A stretch of 64,000 nt of DNA from Echinicola shivajiensis (GCF_018642165.1 NZ_JAHHZM010000004.1:397064-461063), one strand, 5' to 3'. Shown: positions 25,523 through 35,466, counted from the stretch's first letter. Made by a program: numbers and translations. Notes: generated by a model not told the origin, from the letters alone.

Positions 25523-28500
25523 TTACTCAACTACTACTATAGCTTTTTTAATGGTTTTCTCTAAATTTTGGTCTTTGCTATAAAACTTGATTATAACAGG
25601 ATAGGTTCCTACAGGTACTTTCTCACCATTTACTGTTCCATCCCATGTGCAGAAAGGCGAATTTTCAGGGACGTTTTGTTGGATACAATGTTTGATTAAT
25701 TCGCCCCATCGGTTATAAATCAAAACACTGATTTCATCTACAAAGTCGTTGACGAAAACAACAAAGTTTCTTTCCGGATCCTCTGGGATTAGTGCGTCAG
25801 GGAAGATTATTCTTAGCCTACAGTCCTCAATTACTTCAAATGTTTCCACAAACAAACATTCTGCTTCATCTGTAAGCATTAAGGTATAATTTCCAGGTAA
25901 TGTAGGGGTGAAAGTGGAATCAGTGCTCACCAAATCATCCTCTAAATACCATTCATAAGTTTCCCAAACACCCAGTGAATCGATGGTTTGGGTATATCCT
26001 TCAATAGCACAAATTGTATAGGAGCTTTCAAGGACTGGAGGAACTGATGTGGAGGTAACAACGTCTACTCTGCCTGTTCCCAAGGAGCAGATTTTTCCAA
26101 ATGCCACATAAATCATTCTGACTCTATAAGTACCAGGTTCGGTAACGGTAATTTCGTCCATACCATCCAGACCAGGGATGTAGGTGCTGACATTGTTTTC
26201 ATCAACAGTAAACCACACAGGTTCTGCATCCACACCTGGTGGAAGGTCATAGTTGGCTGTCAGGGTTGCGGTAGTAGCTCCAAAGCAAAATCCGCTGGTT
26301 ATGGTCAATTCCACTTCAACTTCTTCAGGAATAGGGTCTACAGTGAATTCCAAAGGTGGCCTAGGACAAATAGTGCCATCTCTTGGTTGAACATCCAATG
26401 AATAATTTCCTGGGATATTAGGTGCAAAGGATTGATTTCTTCCTTCAATCTCACCAAGGGAATTTCTCCAGATATAAATATAATCCGCAGGATCAAATTC
26501 AGGGGCTATTTCAGCAGTATACCTTACCCCGTCCTCACAATCATAGTCAGGTTCTGGGAGTGAATATTCTACCTGATCATTAATGGTCAGGTTCATTTCC
26601 TTGGTATTAGGACAATCTTCACCAACAAGGTCTTCTCCGAGTATGGAGTATATACCACCCTGTTCCAAAATAAATAATCCATTGGGCTCAGGACTAAGGA
26701 CGCTTCCATCAGGCGCTGTTATGGTATAGGCCACACCAGTTGTAGGTTCAGGACTAAAATAATATGCACCACAAGCAATAGGATCAATAGGGATAGAGAA
26801 TCTAGTCAGTCTTTTACCTGGGATATTATGCATTTCTGGTGCTGAGACCGCGCATCCATTCGGGTCGGAAATTTCTACAGCATAATTACCTCCTCCAAGT
26901 GGGATCAGCACGCTGCCGTCAATGTCCCCAGAGTATTGGCTGCCATCAGCTTCTTTGGTGATTACATAGGAGCCAGTTTGAGGACTTCCTGTCAAAGTGA
27001 TTTCCATGCTTCCATCTACTATCCCGTCTGGTCCACAAGTTTCTGGAGTTGTAGAGATTGAAAATTCAAATCCTGCAGGAGGATTTTCATTGGTAATATT
27101 GACGGTTTGGGCGAAGATACAGCCATTGTCATTGACGGCAATAACTGTGTAAATCCCAGGAAGAAGACTTTCGAAAGGCCCCAGGACATCATCTTGGCTC
27201 ACATCAATAAATACCTCATTGGTCTCCACGATGGTCACTGTATCGGCATCAGCAAGCATGGTTATATCAAAGCTACCTTCAGGGCTAGCACAGTCGGTAG
27301 CAGTACTGATGACGGTGGTGGTAAATTCAGGAAGTGGAAGCACTAAAAGTTCTGCTCGTTTTTCAACGATACAGCCTGGTAAAATAGGATCTTCCACCTG
27401 AATAATGATATCATATGTTCCTGGTCCTGGAAGAGTATTTACATCCAATTCCAAGTCATAACCTGGCCCCAAAGCAACCGGAGGGTCATCGCTGCCCTGA
27501 AGTTGGTAGAACCATTGTCCGTCCACAGGTGAGTCGGGGGTAAACAGGATGGTGGTAGATTCATAGCAGGATTCAGCGGCATCTTGATTCAGTTCAAAAT
27601 CAAATGCAGGTCCTGCAAAAATAGAGGAACTTGCTGGGCAAGAAAGGAAGGTGGAATCAGCACCTGCAGGTACGATATAGCTAACGGTAACGGTATATAT
27701 ACTTTCTTCGCTTATGTCAATGGAATTGGAATTTTCGTCACCAAGCAATTCTCCCGCTGCATTTTGCCACTCAAAAGTGTAAAGCCCCTCACTTGGGTCG
27801 TAACCATCTATTGCGGTTAGGGTGATGGTGTCTCCTGCACAAAATGTCACATCATCCTGAAGGGTAATTACCGGAGGAGCGACTACCTCAATTTCCATAT
27901 TTCCAGAATAATAATTAGGATTGCCGCATCTTTCTACGTCCAAAAAGACTGTGTAGACACCTGCAGAGTCAAAACTGTATTCCATGTTTTGGAAATCGTC
28001 TCCCTCACCGCTGTATGAAAATACCGTGGCCCCATTACTATCAGAAATTGTCCAATCATAAAAGTCAATGTCTGGTTCACCAGCTCCTTCAAATTCCACA
28101 AGTGCAAGTCCATTTTCATCAAGACAAACCCTTTCAGGTCCTGATATTTCAGGATCAGGTACATTACTACCAGAATTTTGAACATAAGAAGGTAAACCCA
28201 GATTATTGGTGCCATTGGTGACTGGACCTTGCTCATTATAAAAACTTGGATTACAATCAGCTCCTGGCTGTATGGTACCTACCTGGGGAGCCCCGACTAC
28301 TGAAACATAGATTTGTCCATCAGGTCCCATTTGAAGTGCTCCTAAGTTTCCACCGGCACTTCCCGAAAGGGTAGTTCTACTATCTTGGATACATTGTTCT
28401 ATTTGGGCTTGGGTACTGGCTGATTCGAAACAACTTGGGCAAACACTGGTAATAGGGTTGTCCGGATCGGTGTCATCTGTTAGGGTAACTCCTTGAATAG

Positions 28501-31165
28501 GGATTTCTTCAATACCCTTGCCATTACGGTAGGAAACAAAGATTTTTTCACTGTCATTTCCAAATTCCAGTCCATATACCTCATCATCACAACCTAGGTC
28601 AATCGTTGCATACTCACTAAGCTCACCTGTTTGTTCATTAAAATCGAAGACATCAACCATACTACATCCATTGGCATCCACAATGGTTACCGCTAGTTTC
28701 TCTCCGTCGGGGCTGAATTTCATGGATCCCGTTCCAGTACCAAAATCATGGGAATTGCCCACTGAGCTATTGATAGATTGGCCAATACCCTGAGAAGTGA
28801 TGGGGTAGGCACGGAAAGTATTATTGCCCAATTCATGAAACATCACCCAAGTGGTGTCTCCTGAGGCAATGGCTGCTGATTGTTCTGTGCCAGGGCTAAA
28901 GAGGAAATTATCTCCACTTACCACACTACCAACGCCCTGTTGATTTTCTCCCTTGATGTCTACCAGAGAAAATTTCACTTGGTTTCCGCCTCCAGAGGCT
29001 TCCTCTGTGGTTAATAGGTAATATAGTGTTTGTTCTCTTGGAACTTTTATAGCGATCACACTTTGAGAGGAATTATTGTCTCCCCCTATATCTTCCCCAC
29101 CTTGCATGGGGTTACCATTCAAGTCCCAAACTGTTTTACCGTCAGTGTAGAAAAGAACCTGGCCTGACTGATCAGAAATAGTGGTGGTACCTGCTGGTAA
29201 ATCCCAGGTAAAGCCAGGATCTTCGACTGGTCTAGGAACGGGGCCTTCGGGATCATCTGGATCCGGATTAAAGTCCAAGCCCGCTCCATCTCCGAAATAC
29301 CAAATATTATTGGTTTGGTCATTCACTTTTTCATTGGCTACGGGGTCCCACATTTTAATGGTGGTCTCCGCATAGACATAACAGGAGGAGCCAGGTTCGC
29401 GGGCCAAGACCCAGTAAGTGCCAGGTTCACAAACCTCATTGGCACCTTCGCCTATCCAACCCTCTTCTTTTTTGTTTGACCAAAAGTATTCATAGTTGGA
29501 GCCACCATTTTGGCCTCCGCCACCGCCAGTTCCGGGGATGCCTATTCCACCTCCTCCGCCACCGCCAGAACCTCCGCCTTGGCCTTCTTCACCGGATTGG
29601 ACATCCAGCATCTCATTAAGGTCCAGACAGGTCATACAGGTTGTGGTGTCAGAGGGCATAAAACTGGCCTGCAGGTTGTTTTCCTGAAAGGTAATTGGAT
29701 AGGATACTGTATCAGCAGTTCCATCCTCTAAGGTGACTATAAGGGTTACGGTAATGTTCTGTTGACCAGTGGCATCTGCTGGTAAAAGCAGGTGCTCCTC
29801 AGTAAGTTCAAGTTCTATCACTTCTCCGTCCTGATCAGTAGGGGGAGGGTTTAAGATCCATTCGTATGAAGCCACAGGTACATTGGGAGGGGTTACCATG
29901 GAAGTGATCTGCAGTGGATTATTCATACAAGGCATCTGTGGGGTCCAAGTGAAATCTGCAGCTACATTTAAATTTAAGTTAGGAGCAAAAGTGGTAAAAG
30001 TAGTACCACAAAAATCCGCTCCTCCAAAAGGATCTTCATCGACCTCTAATAGTTCTAAATCTGGTTCATCAGGATTGGTAACTGTTCCTACAAAATAAGC
30101 ATCGCTGCCAGTTTCCTTATAGATATAATAAAGTTGCCCATCAGGACCTACTTTCAGGTCGTGAACCTCTTCCACTGGGTTTTCTAATGGTACGAGTTCT
30201 GGTGTGGCATCAGGGCTTGATAGGCGGTAAAGGTTAGCTCCTTGACTATAATAAATATAGTCTCCAGAGGGAGTAACAGTCAATCCACCAAAGGGCTCGT
30301 TTCCGTTTCCTGCGGTTTGTGGCATTTCGTTCAGAGAGCCGAAAGTTCCTGTTTCCGTGTTAATATTGATAAAGGCCAAATTGCCTCCAGTGCCTTCAGG
30401 AACTAGAAACAAAGTCCCCCTGTTGACATTGGTGTTTTCTACAAAATAAGCGGCTTTTGGAGTAAAAGGAATTGAACTGGGAGTCCGGTCCGAGAAGACG
30501 CCTTCTTGATCCTGGATTTCCCGAGTAACCAAATCACCATTTTCAAAGCTGACCAAGAAGTTGATGTCACTGCTAGCGCCGGTTCCTGGCACAACTAATA
30601 CAAAGCCTTGGGCAGGACCAATTACCCCTCCTTGGGTGACTGCCCCAGCTGGCGGTTGTCCAGTGGGAGCTCCACCTTGGTCATTCATGTCAACTATGGC
30701 ATATTCAAGATTGCCTGAAGAGGAAAGGAAAAGGATATAAAATAATTGGTTTCCTCCATCAGGCTGATAATCCAATGGTGCAATGGCAATGGTTTGACGA
30801 CCTGATTCATCTCCACCAAGTTCATTGCCAGGGAAATCAGGAAGTCCCTGGATTTGTTCGTTAAGATGATTATAAACTAATGCCCCATCTGTGTAAAATA
30901 GCATCTCTCCGGTAATGGGATCAATGGCCCCTGCAATGTTTCCGGTACCCAAGGGTTGATTGCCTGGTAGTGTTTCTACACTAGGGGTATCCCCTCTGCC
31001 AAAAGAAATATAATTATTTTGAGTACCTGCCCCACAGTATCCGAATATCCATTCGTTATTGTTATATCCCTGTGAAAAAATGTTGTTTGTGGTTAAAAAG
31101 AATAAAATTATCCCATAGCATATATAAATCAATCTGAAATTTATGTATATAGGAGTCCTTTTCAT
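25523..31165 (-). CDS. Giant T9SS-secreted protein with gliding motility-associated C-terminal domain
   Basis: The 1880-residue protein has a signal peptide (about 1-32, ending IFSQ) and two copies of a beta-propeller-like domain, each opened by N-x-W-x-FG: residues about 36-390 (NNEWIFGYCGAGTQNNYISF, then PITGEMLFYTDGALVYN) and about 617-1030 (NNIWYFGDGAGLDF, then DQSGQVLFYTDGKTVWD). Between them is a Ser-Gly/poly-Gly linker (about 525-553). A PKD-like module and several Ig-like beta domains follow, and the last 90 residues are a CHU_C/type B T9SS sorting domain (VLIYNRWGELI, WDGTVNGEKVPVGTYPVIIKF). Type B cargo is usually paired with a PorP/SprF protein, and one is encoded divergently 80 bases away. 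It is probably a surface adhesin or filament; ligand unknown. Confidence 0.87.
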   Translation of the reverse strand: MKRTPIYINFRLIYICYGIILFFLTTNNIFSQGYNNNEWIFGYCGAGTQNNYISFGRGDTPSVETLPGNQPLGTGNIAGAIDPITGEMLFYTDGALVYNHLNEQIQGLPDFPGNELGGDESGRQTIAIAPLDYQPDGGNQLFYILFLSSSGNLEYAIVDMNDQGGAPTGQPPAGAVTQGGVIGPAQGFVLVVPGTGASSDINFLVSFENGDLVTREIQDQEGVFSDRTPSSIPFTPKAAYFVENTNVNRGTLFLVPEGTGGNLAFININTETGTFGSLNEMPQTAGNGNEPFGGLTVTPSGDYIYYSQGANLYRLSSPDATPELVPLENPVEEVHDLKVGPDGQLYYIYKETGSDAYFVGTVTNPDEPDLELLEVDEDPFGGADFCGTTFTTFAPNLNLNVAADFTWTPQMPCMNNPLQITSMVTPPNVPVASYEWILNPPPTDQDGEVIELELTEEHLLLPADATGQQNITVTLIVTLEDGTADTVSYPITFQENNLQASFMPSDTTTCMTCLDLNEMLDVQSGEEGQGGGSGGGGGGGIGIPGTGGGGGQNGGSNYEYFWSNKKEEGWIGEGANEVCEPGTYWVLAREPGSSCYVYAETTIKMWDPVANEKVNDQTNNIWYFGDGAGLDFNPDPDDPEGPVPRPVEDPGFTWDLPAGTTTISDQSGQVLFYTDGKTVWDLNGNPMQGGEDIGGDNNSSQSVIAIKVPREQTLYYLLTTEEASGGGNQVKFSLVDIKGENQQGVGSVVSGDNFLFSPGTEQSAAIASGDTTWVMFHELGNNTFRAYPITSQGIGQSINSSVGNSHDFGTGTGSMKFSPDGEKLAVTIVDANGCSMVDVFDFNEQTGELSEYATIDLGCDDEVYGLEFGNDSEKIFVSYRNGKGIEEIPIQGVTLTDDTDPDNPITSVCPSCFESASTQAQIEQCIQDSRTTLSGSAGGNLGALQMGPDGQIYVSVVGAPQVGTIQPGADCNPSFYNEQGPVTNGTNNLGLPSYVQNSGSNVPDPEISGPERVCLDENGLALVEFEGAGEPDIDFYDWTISDSNGATVFSYSGEGDDFQNMEYSFDSAGVYTVFLDVERCGNPNYYSGNMEIEVVAPPVITLQDDVTFCAGDTITLTAIDGYDPSEGLYTFEWQNAAGELLGDENSNSIDISEESIYTVTVSYIVPAGADSTFLSCPASSSIFAGPAFDFELNQDAAESCYESTTILFTPDSPVDGQWFYQLQGSDDPPVALGPGYDLELDVNTLPGPGTYDIIIQVEDPILPGCIVEKRAELLVLPLPEFTTTVISTATDCASPEGSFDITMLADADTVTIVETNEVFIDVSQDDVLGPFESLLPGIYTVIAVNDNGCIFAQTVNITNENPPAGFEFSISTTPETCGPDGIVDGSMEITLTGSPQTGSYVITKEADGSQYSGDIDGSVLIPLGGGNYAVEISDPNGCAVSAPEMHNIPGKRLTRFSIPIDPIACGAYYFSPEPTTGVAYTITAPDGSVLSPEPNGLFILEQGGIYSILGEDLVGEDCPNTKEMNLTINDQVEYSLPEPDYDCEDGVRYTAEIAPEFDPADYIYIWRNSLGEIEGRNQSFAPNIPGNYSLDVQPRDGTICPRPPLEFTVDPIPEEVEVELTITSGFCFGATTATLTANYDLPPGVDAEPVWFTVDENNVSTYIPGLDGMDEITVTEPGTYRVRMIYVAFGKICSLGTGRVDVVTSTSVPPVLESSYTICAIEGYTQTIDSLGVWETYEWYLEDDLVSTDSTFTPTLPGNYTLMLTDEAECLFVETFEVIEDCRLRIIFPDALIPEDPERNFVVFVNDFVDEISVLIYNRWGELIKHCIQQNVPENSPFCTWDGTVNGEKVPVGTYPVIIKFYSKDQNLEKTIKKAIVVVE

Positions 31166-31236
31166 AATTTAACAGCTGATGTAAACAACACCCTTCCCAG
31201 GCAAAACGTTTATAATCTTAGTTATTCAAATTAACG

Positions 31237-31250
31237 AACAAATATTTGTT
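31237..31250. repeat. 14-bp perfect palindrome at the porP/sprF-like start
   Basis: AACAAATATTTGTT is its own reverse complement and contains the TTG start codon at 31246. It lies in the 80-base divergent gap between the giant secreted protein and the PorP/SprF gene, so it could be a regulator site for one or both, or a chance AT palindrome. Confidence 0.35.
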
Positions 31251-32295
31251 TAGGTCTTATATAAATATAGTTTTTTGCACTTTAGCATTCACGTTCATTA
31301 CTAAAATAAGTTTTGGACAAGATCCTCAATATAGTCAGTATTATGCTGCCCCGCTTTATTTGAACCCAGCTTTTGCAGGATCAGATTACCAAACACGTAT
31401 TGGGGCGAATTATCGCACCCAATGGCCAGGGCTGGACGCGCAGTTTAAAACATTTTCCGTTTATGCCGATACTTTTCTAGAACGCTATAATAGTGGTTTT
31501 GGTTTAATGATCATGAACGATGTAGAAGGGGCTGCAGATTTAAAATCCCTAACCATTTCTGGAATATACTCATATGAACTGAAAATTGCAGAATCTGTTT
31601 ATTTTCGACCAGGATTTCAGGCTAGTTATATCCGTAGGGATATAGGGTATTTTGAGAATTTAATATTTGCCAATCAGATTAATCCTGAAGACCCTTTTGG
31701 TCCTTTATTGCCTGGTAATTCCAATTTAGCTGGATTGGGTGAACCTGTGAATTTGGTGTCCTTATCCTTTGGAGGATTATTTTATACCGAAAATCTATGG
31801 TTAGGAGCATCTGTGCACCATATCAATCAACCCAACCAGTCTTTTTTGGATGGGGAGAGTTTATTGCCAAGAAAATATTCAGCACATGCCGGATATAGAA
31901 TTGGATTGGGGCATGGTGCCATGAAAAGGGATTTTACCCATACTTATAAACAACGGTATTTTGTTCCTACAGTCAACTATAAAAGACAGGGGCCGTTTGA
32001 GCAATTGGATCTGGGAGCTTATTTGTATGCAGAACCTTTAATTTTTGGACTTTGGTATAGAGGACTTCCTTATAAACCATTGAATAGCGAAAGTAATCGG
32101 GATGCCATTGTGGCTTTGGTCGGCGTTAGCCTTCCCTCAGGGCTGGATGTTGGTTATAGTTTTGATTATACCGTTTCGCAATTGGGGATTCAATCAGGAG
32201 GGGCACATGAGATAAGTATTTCCCTGAGATTTCCCGATAAGAACCCTGGCGCACCGAGGCTAAGAGATACGCTATTGCCATGTCCTAAATTTTAG
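31246..32295 (+). CDS. PorP/SprF family type IX secretion membrane protein
   Basis: The 349-residue protein starts with a signal peptide (ending SFGQ) and the family motif DPQYSQYYAAPLYLNPAFAGSDYQTRIGANYRTQWPG (about 25-61). The remainder is a beta-barrel with the family's LGASVHHINQPNQSFL and VGVSLPSGLDVGYSFDYT. PorP/SprF proteins are outer-membrane barrels that serve surface attachment or export of type B T9SS cargo such as SprB. Its head-to-head position with the giant protein strongly suggests that they are partners. The start is TTG; no ATG is available before the signal peptide. Confidence 0.92.
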   Translation: MFRSYINIVFCTLAFTFITKISFGQDPQYSQYYAAPLYLNPAFAGSDYQTRIGANYRTQWPGLDAQFKTFSVYADTFLERYNSGFGLMIMNDVEGAADLKSLTISGIYSYELKIAESVYFRPGFQASYIRRDIGYFENLIFANQINPEDPFGPLLPGNSNLAGLGEPVNLVSLSFGGLFYTENLWLGASVHHINQPNQSFLDGESLLPRKYSAHAGYRIGLGHGAMKRDFTHTYKQRYFVPTVNYKRQGPFEQLDLGAYLYAEPLIFGLWYRGLPYKPLNSESNRDAIVALVGVSLPSGLDVGYSFDYTVSQLGIQSGGAHEISISLRFPDKNPGAPRLRDTLLPCPKF

Positions 32296-32303
32296 TAGCT
32301 TTG
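32296..32303 (+). promoter_or_regulatory. -7 box directly before the M48 protease gene
   Basis: TAGCTTTG matches TAnnTTTG and ends four bases before the ATG at 32308. If real, the transcript starts at or just past the ATG, so the gene would be leaderless or start at the Met at codon 10. Confidence 0.4.
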
Positions 32304-32307
32304 CCGC

Positions 32308-33540
32308 ATGAGCGCAGAAGGACTGAAATACCTAATGATTGGCCTGATCATAGCAGGCTTCATTTTTGATAAACTTACAAGTTGGCTAAATGTTCGTCAG
32401 CAAGTACCGGAAGTACCCAAAACTTTGACCAATCATTTAGATCAAGTTAAACTTCAAGAATCAAAAAACTACCAAAAGGTAAATTATAAGTTTGGGCTCT
32501 TAACTGGATTATTGTCGTTTATTATAACACTGATATTTCTGTATTGGGGAATTTTTGGGGCCTTAGATACCATAGTGAATTCTTGGCTTGAAAACCCAAT
32601 TTGGCAATCATTGGTTTATTTTGGATTGCTTTATATCGGTTCGGATTTGCTTTCACTGCCCTTCGACTATTACCACACCTTTAGAATCGAGGAGGATTTT
32701 GGCTTTAACAAAACCAGTAGAAAGACCTTCTTTTTGGACAAGCTTAAGGGGTATGCCTTGGCTATAATAATTGGAGGTGGTTTACTGGCCTTTTTGCTCT
32801 GGTTGATCAATGAGCTGGGCAGTTCTTTTTGGCTGTATTTCTGGATAGTAGCCGCCTTTTTCATGGTGCTGCTCAATATGTTCTACACTTCCTGGATTTT
32901 GCCATTATTCAACAAACTCAGCCCTTTGGAAGAAGGAGAGCTGAAGGAAAGTATTATGGCCTATGCTGCTTCTGTGGGATTTTCTCTGGAGAATGTTTTC
33001 GTTATTGATGGCAGTTCCCGTTCAACTAAAGCCAATGCTTTCTTTTCGGGAATTGGCAAACAAAAAAAAGTGGTCTTATACGATACCCTGATTGAACAAC
33101 ACAGCAAAGAAGAGCTAGTGGCTGTTTTGGCACATGAGATAGGCCATTATAAGAAAAAGCATATACAGCAGGGCATGGTCATTAGTGTTTTGCAGGTTGG
33201 TTTGATGCTTTATATTCTGTCATTATTTGTAAACAGTGAAATGATCAGTTTGGCCATGGGAGCAGAAAGAGTTGCGGTGCATTTGAACCTGATTGGCTTT
33301 ATGTTGCTTTTTTCTCCGATATCTACCTTTTTAGGTATTGGGATGAATGTTTTGAGCAGAAAAAATGAGTTTGAAGCTGATAGATATGCCAAAGAGACCT
33401 ATGCAGGAGAACCTTTGGCAGCAGCCTTGAAGACCCTTTCAGTAAAGACCCTTAGTCAGATCAATCCACATCCTTTACATGTGTTTGTCAATTATTCCCA
33501 TCCTCCATTGATGGAAAGGTTAGCTAAGTTAGAAGTCTAA
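32308..33540 (+). CDS. M48 family metallopeptidase (Ste24/CAAX prenyl protease-like)
   Basis: The 410-residue protein has the Ste24 layout: an N-terminal membrane domain with helices at about 5-20, 65-90, 100-120, 150-175 and 180-205, the zinc-binding HEIGHYKKKH (about 276-285), two more helices, and the third ligand in NEFEADRYAKETY (about 351-363). Ste24-type proteases cleave in or near the membrane; in bacteria they take part in membrane protein quality control, and the CAAX label does not imply prenylation here. It stands alone between sprF and the M81 gene. Confidence 0.92.
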   Translation: MSAEGLKYLMIGLIIAGFIFDKLTSWLNVRQQVPEVPKTLTNHLDQVKLQESKNYQKVNYKFGLLTGLLSFIITLIFLYWGIFGALDTIVNSWLENPIWQSLVYFGLLYIGSDLLSLPFDYYHTFRIEEDFGFNKTSRKTFFLDKLKGYALAIIIGGGLLAFLLWLINELGSSFWLYFWIVAAFFMVLLNMFYTSWILPLFNKLSPLEEGELKESIMAYAASVGFSLENVFVIDGSSRSTKANAFFSGIGKQKKVVLYDTLIEQHSKEELVAVLAHEIGHYKKKHIQQGMVISVLQVGLMLYILSLFVNSEMISLAMGAERVAVHLNLIGFMLLFSPISTFLGIGMNVLSRKNEFEADRYAKETYAGEPLAAALKTLSVKTLSQINPHPLHVFVNYSHPPLMERLAKLEV

Positions 33541-33664
33541 GATTCAATTTTGTTTATTAATGGCTGTTAAAGTGAAGTTTAAGTAAGTGATAAAGAATGC
33601 GGTATTTTTGAAACATTTGGTAAAAATTTAATTAAATTGAATAAATTAATTAAAAACTTTACTT

Positions 33665-35242
33665 ATGAGCAAACCAATTACCGCGACTACATTATTTTGT
33701 TTAATGCTTTTTGTTCTTGGGATTTCGAGTTGTTCTTCTTCATCAGAAAAAGAAGAGCAGGATTTACCAAGAATAGCCATAGCTGGATTGGCGATTGAAT
33801 CCAGTACCTTTTCTCCTGCAGTGACTGAAAAAGATGCTTTCAAGGCGAGAAGGGGAGAGGAGATTTACTCTTATTATCCATTTATGTCAGAAGGTTCTGA
33901 AAACCGAAAAAGGGCTGATTGGGTACCGACTTTGAAAGGCCACGCCATTCCAGGAGGCATTGTGAGTAAGGAAGCCTATGAATCCTTGATGTCTGAAACC
34001 CTGACGATGCTCAAAGAAAATGGTCCATATGACGGCTTGTTTTTTGATATTCATGGCGCCATGAGTGTTCAAGGCATTGATGATCCTGAAGGAGATATGA
34101 TAGAAAAGATCCGAGAGGTGATCGGGGAAGATGCCATTATTTCCACCTCAATGGACCTTCATGGTAATGTTTCACATAGACTGGCAAAGCATTCTGATAT
34201 CATAACTTGTTATAGATTAGCTCCACATGAAGATGCCTTGGAATCTAAGAAAAGGGCAATGGATAATTTATTGGAAAGATTGGAGAGCGGAAAGGGTAAG
34301 CCTGCATATAAGGCCTATGTTCCAGTACCTATTTTATTGCCTGGAGAAAAAACTTCCACCCGAATTGAGCCGGGAAAAAGTCTGTATGAGCAAGTTGCTC
34401 CAGCGGCAGATCAAGAAGGTGTTGTGGATGCTGCAATTTGGATAGGCTATGCTTGGGCAGATGAGCCTAGAAATCATGGAGTGGTAATGGTGACAGGCGA
34501 TGATAAGGAAAAAGTAGGCAGCACAGCTGAGAAATTAGCAGAAAGTTTTTGGTCAGTCAGGGAGGAATTTGACTTTGTCGCCCCTACTGCCAGCCTTGAA
34601 GAGGCTTTGGATGCTGCAGTAAAAAGCGATAAGGTACCATTTATGATCAGTGATTCAGGGGATAATCCAACTGCTGGTGGCGCAGGGGATGTTACTTGGA
34701 CCTTAAAAGAAATATTGGAAAGGCCAGAATTTAAAAAGGAAGATGGCCCTTCATTGATTTATGCATCTATTCCTGGTCCAAAGCTAGTAGAGGCTGCCGA
34801 AAAAGTAGGGGTTGGTGAAGTGGTTGAAGCTCCTGTAGGGGCAGCTGTAGACGATCGATTTGCTGGTCCAATAACCTTGAAGGGAAAGGTGCTGGCCATA
34901 GAAAAAGGTGATAGAGATGCAGATGTAGAGGTTGTTGTAAAGGTAGGTTCGGTTAATGTGATTGTTACCAAAAAGCGTAAGCCATACCATCATGAAAGTG
35001 ATTTCACCAATTTGGGTCTAAATCCTAAAGAAACAGATATTGTAGTTGTAAAAATAGGGTATCTAGTTCCTGAATTGTATAATATGAGAGCTGATTGGCT
35101 GTTGGCATTAACTCCAGGTGGAGTAGACCAAGATTTGATGCGATTAGACTATAAGCGCATCAAGCGTCCCATGTTCCCATTCGATCCTGATATGGAAAAG
35201 CCAGACTTATCTGCACAGTTTATTCCTTTATCTCATGAATAA
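33665..35242 (+). CDS. M81 family (MlrC-like) metallopeptidase, exported lipoprotein
   Basis: The 525-residue protein has a lipoprotein signal (TTLFCLMLFVLGISSCSSSS, Cys about 20) followed by the MlrC N-terminal domain (about 37-330) and C-terminal domain (about 345-525). Zinc-site motifs are FFDIHGAMSV (His about 129) and SMDLHGNVSHR (Asp and His about 167-169). MlrC is known for hydrolysing linear microcystin intermediates, but most members act on unknown substrates. The typical MlrC is cytoplasmic; attachment of a lipoprotein signal places this one in the envelope. A terminator follows at 35287. Confidence 0.88.
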   Translation: MSKPITATTLFCLMLFVLGISSCSSSSEKEEQDLPRIAIAGLAIESSTFSPAVTEKDAFKARRGEEIYSYYPFMSEGSENRKRADWVPTLKGHAIPGGIVSKEAYESLMSETLTMLKENGPYDGLFFDIHGAMSVQGIDDPEGDMIEKIREVIGEDAIISTSMDLHGNVSHRLAKHSDIITCYRLAPHEDALESKKRAMDNLLERLESGKGKPAYKAYVPVPILLPGEKTSTRIEPGKSLYEQVAPAADQEGVVDAAIWIGYAWADEPRNHGVVMVTGDDKEKVGSTAEKLAESFWSVREEFDFVAPTASLEEALDAAVKSDKVPFMISDSGDNPTAGGAGDVTWTLKEILERPEFKKEDGPSLIYASIPGPKLVEAAEKVGVGEVVEAPVGAAVDDRFAGPITLKGKVLAIEKGDRDADVEVVVKVGSVNVIVTKKRKPYHHESDFTNLGLNPKETDIVVVKIGYLVPELYNMRADWLLALTPGGVDQDLMRLDYKRIKRPMFPFDPDMEKPDLSAQFIPLSHE

Positions 35243-35286
35243 TCAATTGGATAAGAAGTAATTTAATTTGTCAACAACTCATAAAA

Positions 35287-35319
35287 CCCCATTTCTGGAT
35301 ATAGAGATGGGGCTTTTTT
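35287..35319 (+). terminator. Intrinsic terminator of the M81 gene
   Basis: CCCCATTTCT (35287-35296) pairs with AGAGATGGGG (35303-35312) with one G-T pair, and a TTTTTT run follows. It lies 45 bases past the M81 stop codon. Confidence 0.85.
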
Positions 35320-35466
35320 ATGATGAGTTTTCAAGATGATAGGGTATGCCAAATTAAACCTTTAATAAGGGGATGGAGGATTGATAGAAAAATTGTAACT
35401 TAAATGTAATGTGTAGATTTTCAGTGTTTTATTTCTTTTGTTAGCATTAATATTTTATAATTTTTT

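Noticed and set aside
29505..29590. GC-rich CCTCCGCCACCGCC-type repeats that could look like a minisatellite or CRISPR-like tract
   Set aside because: On the minus strand these are Gly codons (GGN) of the poly-Gly linker in the giant secreted protein, with no spacer structure.
35340..35466. A small gene or RNA between the M81 terminator and the hydrolase gene
   Set aside because: No frame longer than about 25 codons with a start and no stable hairpin is visible; it is just AT-rich promoter sequence.
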